A DNA stretch of 64,000 nt. Origin: Lepraria neglecta. Taxonomy: Eukaryota; Ascomycota; Lecanoromycetes; Lecanorales; Stereocaulaceae. The position numbers and the translations under genes are program-made. The DNA lies in contig CM065651.1 of NCBI GenBank assembly GCA_033220425.1, positions 3,658,001-3,722,000 on the forward strand, given 5' to 3'. Positions 11,381 through 22,140 of the stretch are shown one piece after another. Position 1 is the stretch's first letter; each line of letters opens with the position of its first letter. Under the pieces are notes generated by a model. It had not been told where the DNA came from, did not search any database, and saw only the letters and a list, made by a program, of their open reading frames with translations.

Positions 11381-13256
11381 TTATTGCCACATGTCAGGTC
11401 TAGGTGAGGACATGTGCATTGGGAACTGAAATTTCTCCAAAACTTTGTTGGGATCACTGGCATCATTGGCCTCTTTTGCAGCTTCCATTTTGCAAATGTT
11501 GCCGTAGAAACCTTCACTTTCGGCATCCGGAAATTTGCAGATTCCATCGACTCCTCTTGTATCTGCCCACTGCTCCAGGGCGACCTGAGCTTGCTCTCTC
11601 TGGAACTTTGACGGCGTCGCCCGACGTACCACTTTTATGGGTAATACCATGGATATACTTCCTCCGCTACTAGGGCCTTTACTCTCATGGTATTTCACAG
11701 CTTCCAATATTGAGGCGCAGTGTATAACGATGCGTTGTTTGTTGGGCTCGGAAAAGCCAGACGTGGATTCCCAGGCGAGCGCATGAGCTAGGATCACGGC
11801 TGCGTCGTACATAGCCACGTTAGTGGCTGCGAATATATCCTTGTAAGTTATGGGAAGGAGAGTCTTGATGACCCAATCTGCTGTATCAGCCCGGAAATTC
11901 TCAATCTCCGCGAAGTTATCGTGGTCGTAGCCAGGTTGTATCGTCTGTCTGCATTCGTTCCAATACGTGTCCAGTAACGAGATTAGCTGCTCTGCTTTTG
12001 CCTCCACTGCTTGACGAGTGGGTTCAAGTCTGTGAGGACCTCGACTTCGCATTTCTCGCATGCTGTTTCGAACTATGAAAATACTAGGGTATTGGAGCAG
12101 AACGTCGCCGAGTCTGTCCATCGGATTTTTTCCTTCTTTCAGGAAGGGAATCCTGCACCATTCTTCTGATGCAAAGACTGAAGGCCGCTCAAAGGTCATT
12201 CCCATGTATATCTGCATGCGTGTCAGCTCAGAGCCTAAGCTAAAGGCGAGCATGAAGGAGCAAGACTTACGGCGCCGATTCTTACTGTGCGGAACAGATG
12301 GTGTATCAGACCAGATTGGCAATTCTCCGGGCCTCTCATCTCAATCATCTTGCCCGCGGCTTTGACGTGTTGGGACCATGCCGCGAAAGAGGTGCTCATC
12401 ATCGACTCGAACACGGAGAACATGAGAGGCGCAGAAATAGTGACAGCATCGAGCCTTTGGTGAACACTGTCCCCATGCAGCAGTTGAAGTTGAGTCCGCT
12501 GGCTTTCAAGGCGCTGACTCTCTAAGCCTTTGTCGTACCAGCGGCAAGCCTCGACCTGTATGGAGACGTCACCCGTCTTCTTGCCATAGTGCGCCATGGA
12601 AGCGGCTCGGACCGAATATACAAGGGCAGAAGAGGGATGATTTGACATGAGCGATGGTAGTTCATAGACCCAGGCATTCGGTCGTATACGGCGGGAATCG
12701 GGGCTCCAGAAGGCGGAGATGAAATGCTGCATAATCAATTGACGGTATGGCTCCGCTTGAAATGATTGATACGCTGGTGGGAATAACGGAGAGGTGTGGA
12801 AATTCGCGAGGGTTTCTTGCAAGAAGGAGTCTGTTGCTAAGGGCATTGCTGACTTATTGTTTTCGGCATTCTGGTTAAAGCCTCTCGTCGGGCCGGTCTC
12901 AGAAGAGGATTGGCTTCCTTCCGAGGTAGAGTAAAGGTCGGTTTTTGGCGGCCTAGTGTCTGCAGATGCATGAGATAAGTGATAACAGGTATCGTTGGTG
13001 TCATTACATACCTCTAACGGTTTTGGAATTCGCGTGTGTTTTGGAATCAACGTCTATGAAGAGCGTGCCTTGCAGCGGTCCGGGGCAAGTCTTACCGGAG
13101 CGGAGGCACTGCGAGCACTCTGGTGACTTCTCATCGCACTGTATGGAGCATTAGTCTATAATCCGATCGGCAACGGGAGGGAGGCGCTGGAGCAACCTTT
13201 ATCCGGCGCTGTCGGCACGGCTGGCAGCCTCTACTCCGGCCAACATGGCGCCCCAT
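11381..13256 (-). CDS. Zn2Cys6 transcription factor
   Basis: Four exons: 13256-13197, 13138-13012, 12959-12271 and 12211-11381, total 568 codons. The small first exon carries the first half of the binuclear zinc cluster (GCQPCRQRRIKCDEK spans the first splice) and exon 2 the second half (PECSQCLRSGKTCPG), so all six cysteines are present. The start at 13256 is the only Met that puts the cluster at the N-terminus in frame. The rest resembles the fungal-specific regulatory region of such factors, with DNA binding expected in the nucleus. It faces an intact P450 on one side and lies two genes from a sulfotransferase-like gene and a dead P450, so a role as local pathway regulator is possible but unproven. 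Confidence 0.9.
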
Positions 13257-14037
13257 ATTGGACAGGTGTGGATGATGTCAGGGAGAAACGGGTCTGCTAT
13301 TTGCCAGTCTATGTCTAGTGTAGGAGTTTGAGATTGAGCTCCTTCGGTAAATATTCTGCTTCGGGATGTAACTCCACCACATTCAATCAACATCTAATCA
13401 ACATCTGGATACACTGATATTGAGGTTGGGTAAGAATGAGCGCACATGCTGTTTAAATGTACCCTGGGGCATCATGTTGCCCAAGGGGCGGTCAGCCAAA
13501 TACCACGCAGTCTCGCAGTCATCTGCAGCTCGCGAAATCTCCCCGAAAGGGAAGAGAGGATTAGTCAGACGGGTGAGGCGCATGCTAGTGTTACTAGCGC
13601 GAATGCTAATATCTGGAGAGAATGTTCCGCGAGGAAAATGGTCGTTTCATATCACAGCTACTGCTCCTCATGATTGCTGGAATCTCAGCTCTGAAATTTT
13701 CTCTGGATGCATAAGAGTGTTCCTCTAATTTCCGAGATGCATAGACTTCTTTCAGGAACTCAATCACTGGAACTCAAGATACTGTATCCGGATGAATGCG
13801 CGAGGCATGCCTGGTCTTCTTGGATAATTGGAGCAGGAAGTGTTCAACAGTACAGGATGATTGGCCATAGACGTGAAAGGACTGTTTCGCGAGCTTTGAA
13901 ATAAAAGAATTACTAGCTCATTGATTATGTCTCCGTTTTCCTTGCCATCTGCCCTTGTCTTTTTCCATGTGCGTATCTACCTCATACCATCTCAATCCCA
14001 ACACTGTCCTCATCTCCAAGCCCACCATACAGTCACA
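13257..14037. other. intergenic
   Basis: About 780 bases between divergent genes with no recognisable gene. Probably promoters of the Zn2Cys6 regulator and of the DUF7702-like gene. Confidence 0.55.
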
Positions 14038-14946
14038 ATGCTAACCGAAAGAGAAGACATTGCGATCGCGCAGCTTGTCATCTATATACCTTCAATATTC
14101 ATTGCCATTTATGTCAGCTTTCGTCATGGTTTCGTGCGCCAACTGGGCTGGGTATATCTCGTCATCGTCGCTGGGCTTCGCACTGCGGGTGCCGCGATAG
14201 AGATTCTCAGTGTAAAGCATCCAACCAGTCGTACCGATGCCACTTGGGCAGCTATTCTGAGTTCCATTGAACTAAGCCCTTTGCTCTTGGCTGCTTTGGG
14301 TCTGCTGAAGAGAGTGTATGGTTTCAATTCACAGCTCCTAGCCTTCGGAGCAAGCATCTTACTGACTGCCACTTAGTAATGACTTCATCGCTGAGAAGTC
14401 CTTCCGCATTCGCGCCATCCAACTGCTCCACCTACTGTGTATCCTCGGCCTAATCTTGGCTATTGTTGGCGGCACTCGTCTCTCTTCATCCGACACTTCG
14501 AAGCAAAGATCCGGGCAAACATTTGAAAAGGCGGGCGGTCTCCTTTTCGTGGCAGTCTATCTCGGCTTGTTCGCCTTAGCAGCCTCACCATGGCCAATAT
14601 TCGGAACCTTCCTTGGGGTGAGAAGTGGATCTTGATTGCCATTCTTGCTGCCCTTCCCTTCCTAGCTGTGCGTCTTCTTTACAGCATTCTTGCGGACTTC
14701 GAGGACAACAATACATTCAACATCATCAACGGAAATGCGACAGTCCAGCTATGCATGGCAGTCATTGAGGAGTTCATCATCACAATCTTCTTCCTGGCTA
14801 CTGGCCTCGCTGCTCCCTCATTGAAGAGTATGCGCAGTGGAGTGGTGGAAACCCCATTAAATAGCAAGGATCTCAGAGATCCGAGTACGACCGATTGTAG
14901 TGTGCCCGCTGCCCAGCGAGCTTTTACTGGGTCGCAGGTTGTCTAG
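14038..14946 (+). pseudogene. DUF7702-like seven-helix membrane protein with an apparent frameshift
   Basis: Exon 1 is 14038-14315; a 61-bp phase-2 intron (14316-14376) leads into exon 2. The protein opens MLTEREDIAIAQLVIYIPS and continues with helices like those of fungal DUF7702 proteins. In exon 2 the frame holds to LLFVAVYLGLFALAAS, about 14586. The conserved continuation NLPWGEKWILIAILAALPFLAVRL (shown here only to mark the block; see 14600-14670) lies one base out of frame, and I found no intron of credible size that bridges it. The rest reads well to a stop at 14944. Either a real single-base lesion or a sequencing error. Function of the family is unknown. If the base is an error the gene is intact. 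Confidence 0.65.
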
Positions 14947-15400
14947 AAGACTGGCTGGGGTAGACAAAGGCCACTTTTCTATGTTGGTTTCTGTCAAGGC
15001 CATTCGGAAGATCCTGTTGCTCTCCTCATATAAGACAGTTTGTTATGATGCCGCTATGTGGAGTGATGTAGTGGGTACTACAATTGACAGTCAAGCCTTC
15101 ATTCCGATCTGTACTCTCCAATTTGGCATCAGTATTGTCCAGTGAATAGGTTTAGTTTCGAATGTTCTGTTCTTCATGTCATACTCGTCTCGTGTAGCAT
15201 AAAAATGCCGTCATCGTGCATACTAGGACACTGCTGTCATGCAAGTATACAATGAAATTATACTCTTGTCGCCCACGGAGACAACTCGGCTCTAACATTT
15301 TAGCCTTATCACTCAAGGAGACACACGGCCTCAATTCTTCTTAAGTCTTCCATCTAACGAAATCCTGACTCCAAACCAGATAGCAAGATAATGTACAACC
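14947..15400. other. intergenic
   Basis: Promoter region of the sulfotransferase-like gene; nothing else seen. Confidence 0.55.
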
Positions 15401-16309
15401 ATGGGCCAACACACGTCACGCCCAACGGACTTGAGCAAAGAGATCCAGGTAATCGGATGTGGAATGTCACGAACAGGCACAATATCTTTCGGCCTGGCTC
15501 TGGAAAGGCTTTTAGACGGGCCGGCCTATCACAGCGGACAGGCAATCGTCATGCGCGAAGAAGCTCACCTGAAGAATTGGATCAGCATTGCTCAGCAAAC
15601 CCCTTACAAAAACGCATCCGACAAAGCGTTCGTGAAGCACAAACTCCGAGAGCAGCTACGCGGCTACGTCGCTATGACTGACTCACCACCTATCCAGTTT
15701 GTCCAAGAACTCATGGAGATCTACCCTCATGCAAAGGTCATTTGTACCGTGAGGGATCCCGATGATTGGTGGCGGTCGATGGAGCCGGTGATTAGGAATG
15801 CCAAAATGCCATTTTTTCGCTTCGTTTTCTACTGGCTACCTGCCCTTCGTTACTTTGTTACGTGTTATAAGGCAAAGGAGAATGGGCGCTACCGAGAGCT
15901 GTACATCCAAGATGGGAATAACATTTTTGTGAGGGAAACGTATGATTACCATATGCGGTATCTCAAGCGTGTTGTTCCAGAGGAGAAATTGCATTCCTTT
16001 AGTGTCGAGGATGGATGGGAGCCGCTCTGCAAACTTCTGCATAAGCCGGTTCCAGATGAGCCTTTCCCGAGGGCAAATGACGCCGCGACTGTCGAAAGTT
16101 CCTTCAAGAGTATGGTACTCAAGGGATTGTTGAGATGGGCTCAGGTGTTTTATGGTGGTATTTGGCTTGCTTTCAATCGGGCTCTACTCCCTGTTCATGC
16201 GAATACACCCCATCTAATACAACCTATCATACACCGAATCCAATCCCGAGTGCCAGTCAATACCCGAAGCCAAACTCCCATTCGTCATCTTCAAACCCTT
16301 TCCTTGTAG
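15401..16309 (+). CDS. sulfotransferase-like P-loop protein
   Basis: Single exon, 302 codons. Near the N-terminus it has the phosphosulfate-binding loop of the Sulfotransfer_4 type family, VIGCGMSRTGTISF, followed by KVICTVRDPDDWWRSM, where the RDP element and the Trp-rich segment are typical of fungal members often annotated as sulfotransferase or, wrongly, as NAD epimerase. Start context ACCATGG is good. The N-terminus MGQHTS fits a myristoylation pattern (Gly2, Ser6), and a hydrophobic segment lies near the C-terminus, so membrane association is possible. The acceptor substrate cannot be inferred. Its 3' end overlaps the tail of the P450 pseudogene on the other strand. Confidence 0.85.
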   Translation: MGQHTSRPTDLSKEIQVIGCGMSRTGTISFGLALERLLDGPAYHSGQAIVMREEAHLKNWISIAQQTPYKNASDKAFVKHKLREQLRGYVAMTDSPPIQFVQELMEIYPHAKVICTVRDPDDWWRSMEPVIRNAKMPFFRFVFYWLPALRYFVTCYKAKENGRYRELYIQDGNNIFVRETYDYHMRYLKRVVPEEKLHSFSVEDGWEPLCKLLHKPVPDEPFPRANDAATVESSFKSMVLKGLLRWAQVFYGGIWLAFNRALLPVHANTPHLIQPIIHRIQSRVPVNTRSQTPIRHLQTLSL

Positions 16310-17869
16310 AAATCATTACATCCAATCTCGACGTTGGTGGAGTTACCGAATTCAAAACATCATGGGCGTCCGTCTTGGGCTCTTTCTACACCCCTCCCTT
16401 AGGCCTCATCTCATACCTCACGACGAACATCGCCGCAGTCGAGATGGCCTCCATCATTGCAAAGTGTCTCCCTGGGCAGAAGCGAGTCCCACCGCCAAAC
16501 GTTCGAAATGCACCTGGTCGGTGTTTTGTAGTGCCCTTGAGGAACCTCTGCGGATTGAACTCCTTTACGTCAGAGCCCCATAGTGTTGCGTTGGCATGCA
16601 TAAAAGCTCCTGTTGTCTGGACGATGGAATCCTTTTTCAGAAGGTACTGGTTATTATTGAGAACGGTGTCTTACCGCACCCAGAGCGAGGACACACTGTT
16701 CGTCTTGATGCGGAGGGTCTCTCGGTAGGTCGATAGCAAAAGCAGTGCTCGCGTAATTTGATGATATCGAACGTATGCTTTCTCCGGCCCTCTGAGTCCT
16801 CTGTTGAAACAACGCTTGAAATCTCAGACCTCAGATTATCTTGTAATTCACGAATCGAGTAAATGGAGAATAGAAGCCAGAAGAGGCTAGGTGTTGCGTT
16901 TACCAAAGTTCCAATGAGCCCGCTGAGTTCGAGGCGTGCAGTTGCCTCGATGGACAATCCGTGCTTCACGTAGTTGTTGTTTCGAGCTTTTGTCAAGCTA
17001 GAGGCCCTTTCTTGTCTGTTATTTGCAAAATATATTTTCATGGCCGTGAAGATCGATTCTCGAGATTCGTAGGCCTTGCGAGCAAAGATCGAGGGTGCAA
17101 TGGCGATCATGAGAAACGTGGCGTCTTTTTCGAAGTCCTTAAATCCAGTTCAGTGAGCCTTGAGAAGCTGGATTGATGATTTGTTGTTTGCATACCAGAA
17201 GGCTTTTTCCAGCCCAGAATCCGAGCTGAACGGGTTCTCTGGCCCGTACAAGGCTTCCGTACCGGCAAGAGTGAAAGTCTTGCACACCCATGCTAACAGA
17301 TCGGCCGAGGTATTTCCAACTCATCTAGGAAGGGCAGCACCTCAGTGAGCAGGGTTTTGATTAGAGTGTCAAGTTGGGGCCCACTGGCAAGAGTTTGCCA
17401 TGTAGCTTTGTAGTTGTCTGATATGAGACCCCCTTCCCCATCTTCTCTCTCCATGTTTCTTGTCATTATTGCCATTACGTCAGCATCGAGTTGGAAGAGC
17501 CTCGGTGCCATGGCAGCAACCAGGGGATGGACGGAACGAGCCTTTGTACTTCGCTGGACTGCTGTGACTAACTCCGGAGACGTCACGACGTGGGACCTTC
17601 TTGTTAAGCATTGTAGTGTGCATATTGGTAGACGGGCCTTGGAGCTGCAGAACACCCTTCAATGGACAGCTATATGCATATCAAATAAAGGCGCTTGCCT
17701 CAAAGCTGTGTAATATCTCAGCCCATGTCGTAGGAATACAAAGAAGTGCCCCAAGGTAGGGGATCTTTTGAGGTAACACTGGAGGCTCCCGGGAGTCGTA
17801 TTTGGGGGCATAGTGGCGACTGATCGAGCCAGCAACGATGGTAGTGAGGACAAGAATGATCGGTAGCAA
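16257..17869 (-). pseudogene. cytochrome P450 pseudogene
   Basis: Remains of a P450 unlike the intact one upstream. The order of parts is preserved: N-terminal anchor (MLPIILVLTTIVAGS), VTSPELVTAVQR, DLLAWVCKTF, LYGPENPF, a GTLVNATPSLFW I-helix region, LREH of the ExxR area, and the heme loop FGGGTRFCPGRHF. Lesions seen: an in-frame TGA soon after the anchor with a frame change beyond it; a frame change between LDELEIPR and DLLAWV near 17297; a one-base phase mismatch at the intron before DFEKDATFL near 17121; a frame change after LREHC near 16733; a TAA at 16671-16673; and TAG at 16386-16388 where GGVWKEP would be expected, with further codons open to TGA at 16257. No functional enzyme can come from this locus as sequenced. 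Confidence 0.85.
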
Positions 17870-19050
17870 TTTTGTTTTGGCTTCTCAGCCACTTTCGTAG
17901 CCATGGGAGCGCTGTTGTCCCAAATCATAGCTGTTTATCAAAGGTAGAGACGGTTGAATGCTGTGTGAAAGAAATCGAAGAGTTTGAGAAGTGTGAACAC
18001 CCAATGCTGGAAGGGTAATCGAAAGATAGTGGCGCGAGCCGCATGAGTGAAGTCTGATGAATGGCAACGAAATCCTTGGCAGACACACCAACAAGCACGA
18101 TGGATGATGCCAATGTATGCATTTGGCCGTAGAACTATGATTACGACCGCAACCTTGCAGTATCTAGTTTGATGGAAGAGGAAAACCCCTAACGAAGGCG
18201 AAATGCTTTTCTTTCAGATCTGCGAGACTCTGACTATAGTGAGCAATTGCGGCTTTCTTGAATCAGTCGAATTCAGTACTATCCTTCCAGTACTAGGCCC
18301 TCGTTCTCGACTGAGCCCTTGTGAGCCCGTTGGGGACCTCATAATGCAACCCGAAACTCACAATGTCGCCGGAGGACCACGGACCAAGGGCTTGAGCCTA
18401 GTGCAAGAAGTGAGGCGGCCGCATGGTATTCCTGGCTTGCCAATCCAGGCGGCCATGGTAATTGGAAGGTCGCTTGTTCGAGCACAGACTCCGAAGTAAC
18501 ATATCCACGTACCGGACATGCGGTCATGCTAAAGTAACATAAATATCCAAGTAAATCCAAGGAAAGGAGGTCGGCGTAGATCGGTCAAGGAATCGTCCTC
18601 TCTGGTAGAGGCAATCAGGCCCTATGTGTGAAGTACCGAACGTCGAGCAGAGCCAGTCCTTCAGTTATCATTAGACATATTCCACTTTTGCAAGTCAACG
18701 CATGGAGAACACGCAGACATCCGCCTTGACTATCAAAGAATCCCTGTTCTCTCTTAGCGTGGACTCAGAAACATCACTTCTGAGCGCTAAAATCTTGTTT
18801 CCTCTCAACTGTAGCTATGAGGGTTCATTTGACAATGAAGGGACATGAGCCCAATTAGCATGATTGAACCATCGTTAGCATGCAATGAAGCTCAAGGGCA
18901 TTGAGACTGTATTCAAGCTAAAAAGCTAGCTTTGGATTTGTCTCCCGCCCCAACAATTCCTGACAGTTGGCTAGCTCTGCAAGCACATGCCATGTCTAGT
19001 ACTTCTAAGGTCCATATGTTATTTCGAGAATCATCAACTATCCGTTGATG
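17870..19050. other. intergenic, about 1.2 kb
   Basis: Nothing recognised. No tRNA-like T-loop with matching arms and no protein family signal on either strand. Confidence 0.5.
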
Positions 19051-20442
19051 TTAAACGAATACTGGTGACATGGGTGCCGTCTTTCGTTTAGCCATAACCT
19101 GGGCTTCCATATCCGGATGAATGCTTGTCAAGAGCTCCGGGCGAGCTACCCATTTCATGATTTTCTTCGCAACTTCTAAAGTCGTTTCAGCAGCTAGGTA
19201 TGGCCCGTCCGAAACCTGCATCAATGCCTCGCTCACCAAGCCCGACAGCAAAATAAAATCAAGCTTCACCAGCTGTCCCAGCTTCTCACCTAACTCGATC
19301 CATGTTTCTTCGTGGTCGTCTAGCAGGCAAATATTCCTCAGTTTCATTTGGGACAGAGTAGCTCTGTGTGGTCGGACTATAGCAATGAAGTTTGCTTGCG
19401 TCAAGCGAATGTCTCCAATATCTAAGACTCGCAGTTGGGGCCACACAGGTCCGAGGACAACCTTGAGCCATCGGTCATCCCTTGTACCCATACTAGTAGA
19501 CAGAGCCTCCAATGTTTTTGCTTGTGAGGCCATCGCTGCCAAGGATGAGATTTCCTGCGAGATAGTCTCATCCTCATCGTTCGTAGATGCCTCGCAGTCG
19601 ACCTTCAGGACCCTAAGATTTGGTGCCAACTCAGCCATGTGGATGGGAATGGTGGCCATGGAGTGAAAGAATGCCAGTGGCGCTTTTGAGGCTTGTGACC
19701 CAAGGAACAACCCCTTGATGTTTCTGCAATGCCTCGACACTGCTTTGAAAAGATTGGAAACGCCTCGGCAGTCCCAAGCCCATCCTCCAGGTGCAGCCGC
19801 TTCCGTATTGCTCCAAGGGTTCCAGCTTGAAGGCGGTAGCACCCCTGCAAAGTCTCGAGCAGTCTTCTCTTCGTACCAGTCATCAACGTCGTCGTAGAGG
19901 GGTAGCCAGTCGCCGAAGAAGAAATTATCCTGAATACGTAATGTTGTGAGCGTCGGGAGTCGCTCAAGGCCTGCAAGAAGGGATTGATAGTCGTGACCAG
20001 AATTCAGTATGTGCTCCTGCTCGTCGAAGAGGCGTGCATATCCCTGCAACCCTTTGGCAAGAGATTCTGGATCCCTAGGGTCAAGCAGATTGTGCCAATC
20101 CCTCCACGCCTGGTCGTCTTCATCGTCGCTTCCATAGTCATCCCTGTACCGATCATAAGTTGCTGTGTATTCCCTTTCTTTTAGACATTCCTGCCGAAAA
20201 AGTCTCCCATCGTAGATCAGCTCTCTGACACCCTTCCTAAGCAGTGGATGTTGGGTGATGTTTGCGAAAGCCTCCATCTCAATCTTCCGTGGGGAAAAGT
20301 ATATTCGACGGAAAAGCATTGTGGCTCCAATGTCACTCCATCGCGTGCATGTCAGGCGGGCTGATTTGAGGTCTGACACTGGCAGCCACCTAAGCAGCTC
20401 TATCAACAGTTCGTCTGGGAGATTATCCACGCACTTGGCCAT
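19051..20442 (-). CDS. F-box protein
   Basis: Single exon, 463 codons. An F-box lies at residues about 5-50: NLPDELLIELLRWLPVSDL followed by SARLTCTRWSDIG. F-box proteins bind Skp1 and bring targets to SCF ubiquitin ligases. The remainder shows leucine-rich stretches consistent with irregular LRR-like repeats (RVLKVDCEAS, LRVLDIGDIRL, QMKLRNICLL) that would form the target-binding surface. An acidic patch (RDDYGSDDEDDQ) follows near residue 105. The target is unknown. It is divergent from the GT32 gene downstream. Confidence 0.82.
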   Translation of the reverse strand: MAKCVDNLPDELLIELLRWLPVSDLKSARLTCTRWSDIGATMLFRRIYFSPRKIEMEAFANITQHPLLRKGVRELIYDGRLFRQECLKEREYTATYDRYRDDYGSDDEDDQAWRDWHNLLDPRDPESLAKGLQGYARLFDEQEHILNSGHDYQSLLAGLERLPTLTTLRIQDNFFFGDWLPLYDDVDDWYEEKTARDFAGVLPPSSWNPWSNTEAAAPGGWAWDCRGVSNLFKAVSRHCRNIKGLFLGSQASKAPLAFFHSMATIPIHMAELAPNLRVLKVDCEASTNDEDETISQEISSLAAMASQAKTLEALSTSMGTRDDRWLKVVLGPVWPQLRVLDIGDIRLTQANFIAIVRPHRATLSQMKLRNICLLDDHEETWIELGEKLGQLVKLDFILLSGLVSEALMQVSDGPYLAAETTLEVAKKIMKWVARPELLTSIHPDMEAQVMAKRKTAPMSPVFV

Positions 20443-21057
20443 AGCTCTATGGGATTCCAGGATCTGCTTTCATCGAAAGTCAGGGACTGTGTAGCTTCTG
20501 AAGTGTTAGATTGGTTCTCACGCTCTTGGGCAGAACAGCTCTGATCACCGGCTTCAGATTGCGAGGCTCGGAATGCTGGAGATTACTGGGGGATAGAGGG
20601 TATCTCGAGTGCTTCTCCGCTCCTGGAATCGGGCTTTCAGGACATGTCGCTTGACCTCACATTGTCGAAGGAGATTGAAGGCTATAAGCTTGGAGGGTCA
20701 AAGGGTAATGTAAAGAGTATTCCAGCGAGCGTCGACGTGGTGCACCTACGTTTTAGTGGGCGAGCCAACGGCCCAGAGCTAATCCGTGTCGAGGAGTAGT
20801 GTATAATCGTGTTGAAAGTTCGCAATTTGTAGTCAAATGCAGAGGAAAGAGCTCAGAGCTGTCCTCGGTGTTTCTGTTTTGCCGACTCTCCGACTTGACG
20901 CTAGCAATCGATGAATAGAGATTGCCGCCCCTGAAAAGCTACATGCAAATATCGTACTCAACATAACGAAGTGGTAGTGCAATAATGGACCTGCTAAACC
21001 CCTGTATCTGCTGTCGAGTATCTTCCTATCCGCGAAAGTAAATTGTAAAAGAGCAGT
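20443..21057. other. divergent promoter region
   Basis: About 600 bases between the F-box gene and the GT32 gene; no gene seen. Confidence 0.55.
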
Positions 21058-22140
21058 ATGAGCACTTCAAGACCATTCGCTTATCTTCGGCCCCCACGGG
21101 GATCTCTTTCATCGATATTGAAGGTTGTCGCCATTGCAGGAGGCATACTTCTACTTTCGAAATTCATCTGGGTTACAGACGACTCGGCTCCCAGCTTTTC
21201 TGTTCCCAGTTCTTCTGTCAAGGCACTCCAACAAGAGAAGATCCCCGCCAAGATCTGGCAAACGTGGAGCACGCCTTCTGTGCTGCTTGCTGACGAGGAC
21301 AAAGCACGAGCTCGAACATGGCAGGAAAAAAATCCACACTATCGATACGAGTTGCTTACTGACCAAGGAGCTGAGACTTTCGTGCGAGAGCATTTTGACG
21401 ATGACGCTATGATTCGAGACGTTTTTCTCAATCTCACCGACACTATTCTACGTGCAGACTTTCTGAGATATCTCATACTTCTGGCAGAAGGTCAGTAACC
21501 AGCAATCAGAATTCCGTATAAACGAAAACTTGAACTGATCATAAGTCCAGGCGGCGTGTACGCGGATCTAGACGTTGAATGCCACGAGCCAATCGATACC
21601 TGGACGCCAGTCGCTCTGCAAGGGAAGCCAGGCGTTGTTATCGGTATCGAAGCAGACCGCAAGCCCGTTGAAAATGATGCTAAGCTCTATTACGACCACA
21701 GAGAACACATCTGGGGTATCACCAATTGGACATTTACGTCGAAACGCGGTCACCCCTTCATGCGTTTCGTTGCAGAAAGGGTTGCTAAGAATCTGCGCGA
21801 AGTTGCACAGAAGCAGGAGTGGACCCTTTCCACAATGGAGCTCTCGTACAAAGAAGTCATCGATGCAACAGGTCCAAGAGCCTTCAGCGAGGCATTCCTG
21901 GCTTACGCATCTCGTGTAACCGGCACAGACGTGACGTACGCAGATGCCACAATGTTAGAAGAGCCAAAAATGATTGATGACATCTTGATTCTCCCGATCA
22001 GAGCCATGAGCATTGCCGAAGCAGATCGGACTGTTGAGGGTGCTCACTCGCCTAGCTGGCCTGCTGTGATCTACCACTGGTCGGCTGGCACCTGGAAGAA
22101 GACCCATTTTCAGAAACCAGAGATTAAGACGGAAGGATAA
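21058..22140 (+). CDS. GT32 glycosyltransferase, OCH1-like mannosyltransferase
   Basis: Type II Golgi membrane protein expected to transfer mannose (or another sugar) to glycans. Two exons, 21058-21490 and 21551-22140, joined over a 60-bp phase-1 intron, give 340 residues. A single N-terminal anchor is seen (VVAIAGGILLLSKFIWV). Then IPAKIWQTWSTP, typical of the family start, RADFLRYLILLAEGG and the catalytic DXD as YADLDVEC right after the splice. HPFMRFVAERV and the late AVIYHWSAGTW also fit GT32. Donor and lipid-linked details cannot be read from sequence; OCH1-type alpha-1,6-mannosyl transfer is the nearest known role. Confidence 0.9.

Noticed and set aside
18300-18500. Possible tRNA-like segment (TTCGAGC word near 18476)
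   Set aside because: No matching acceptor and anticodon arms could be drawn around it.
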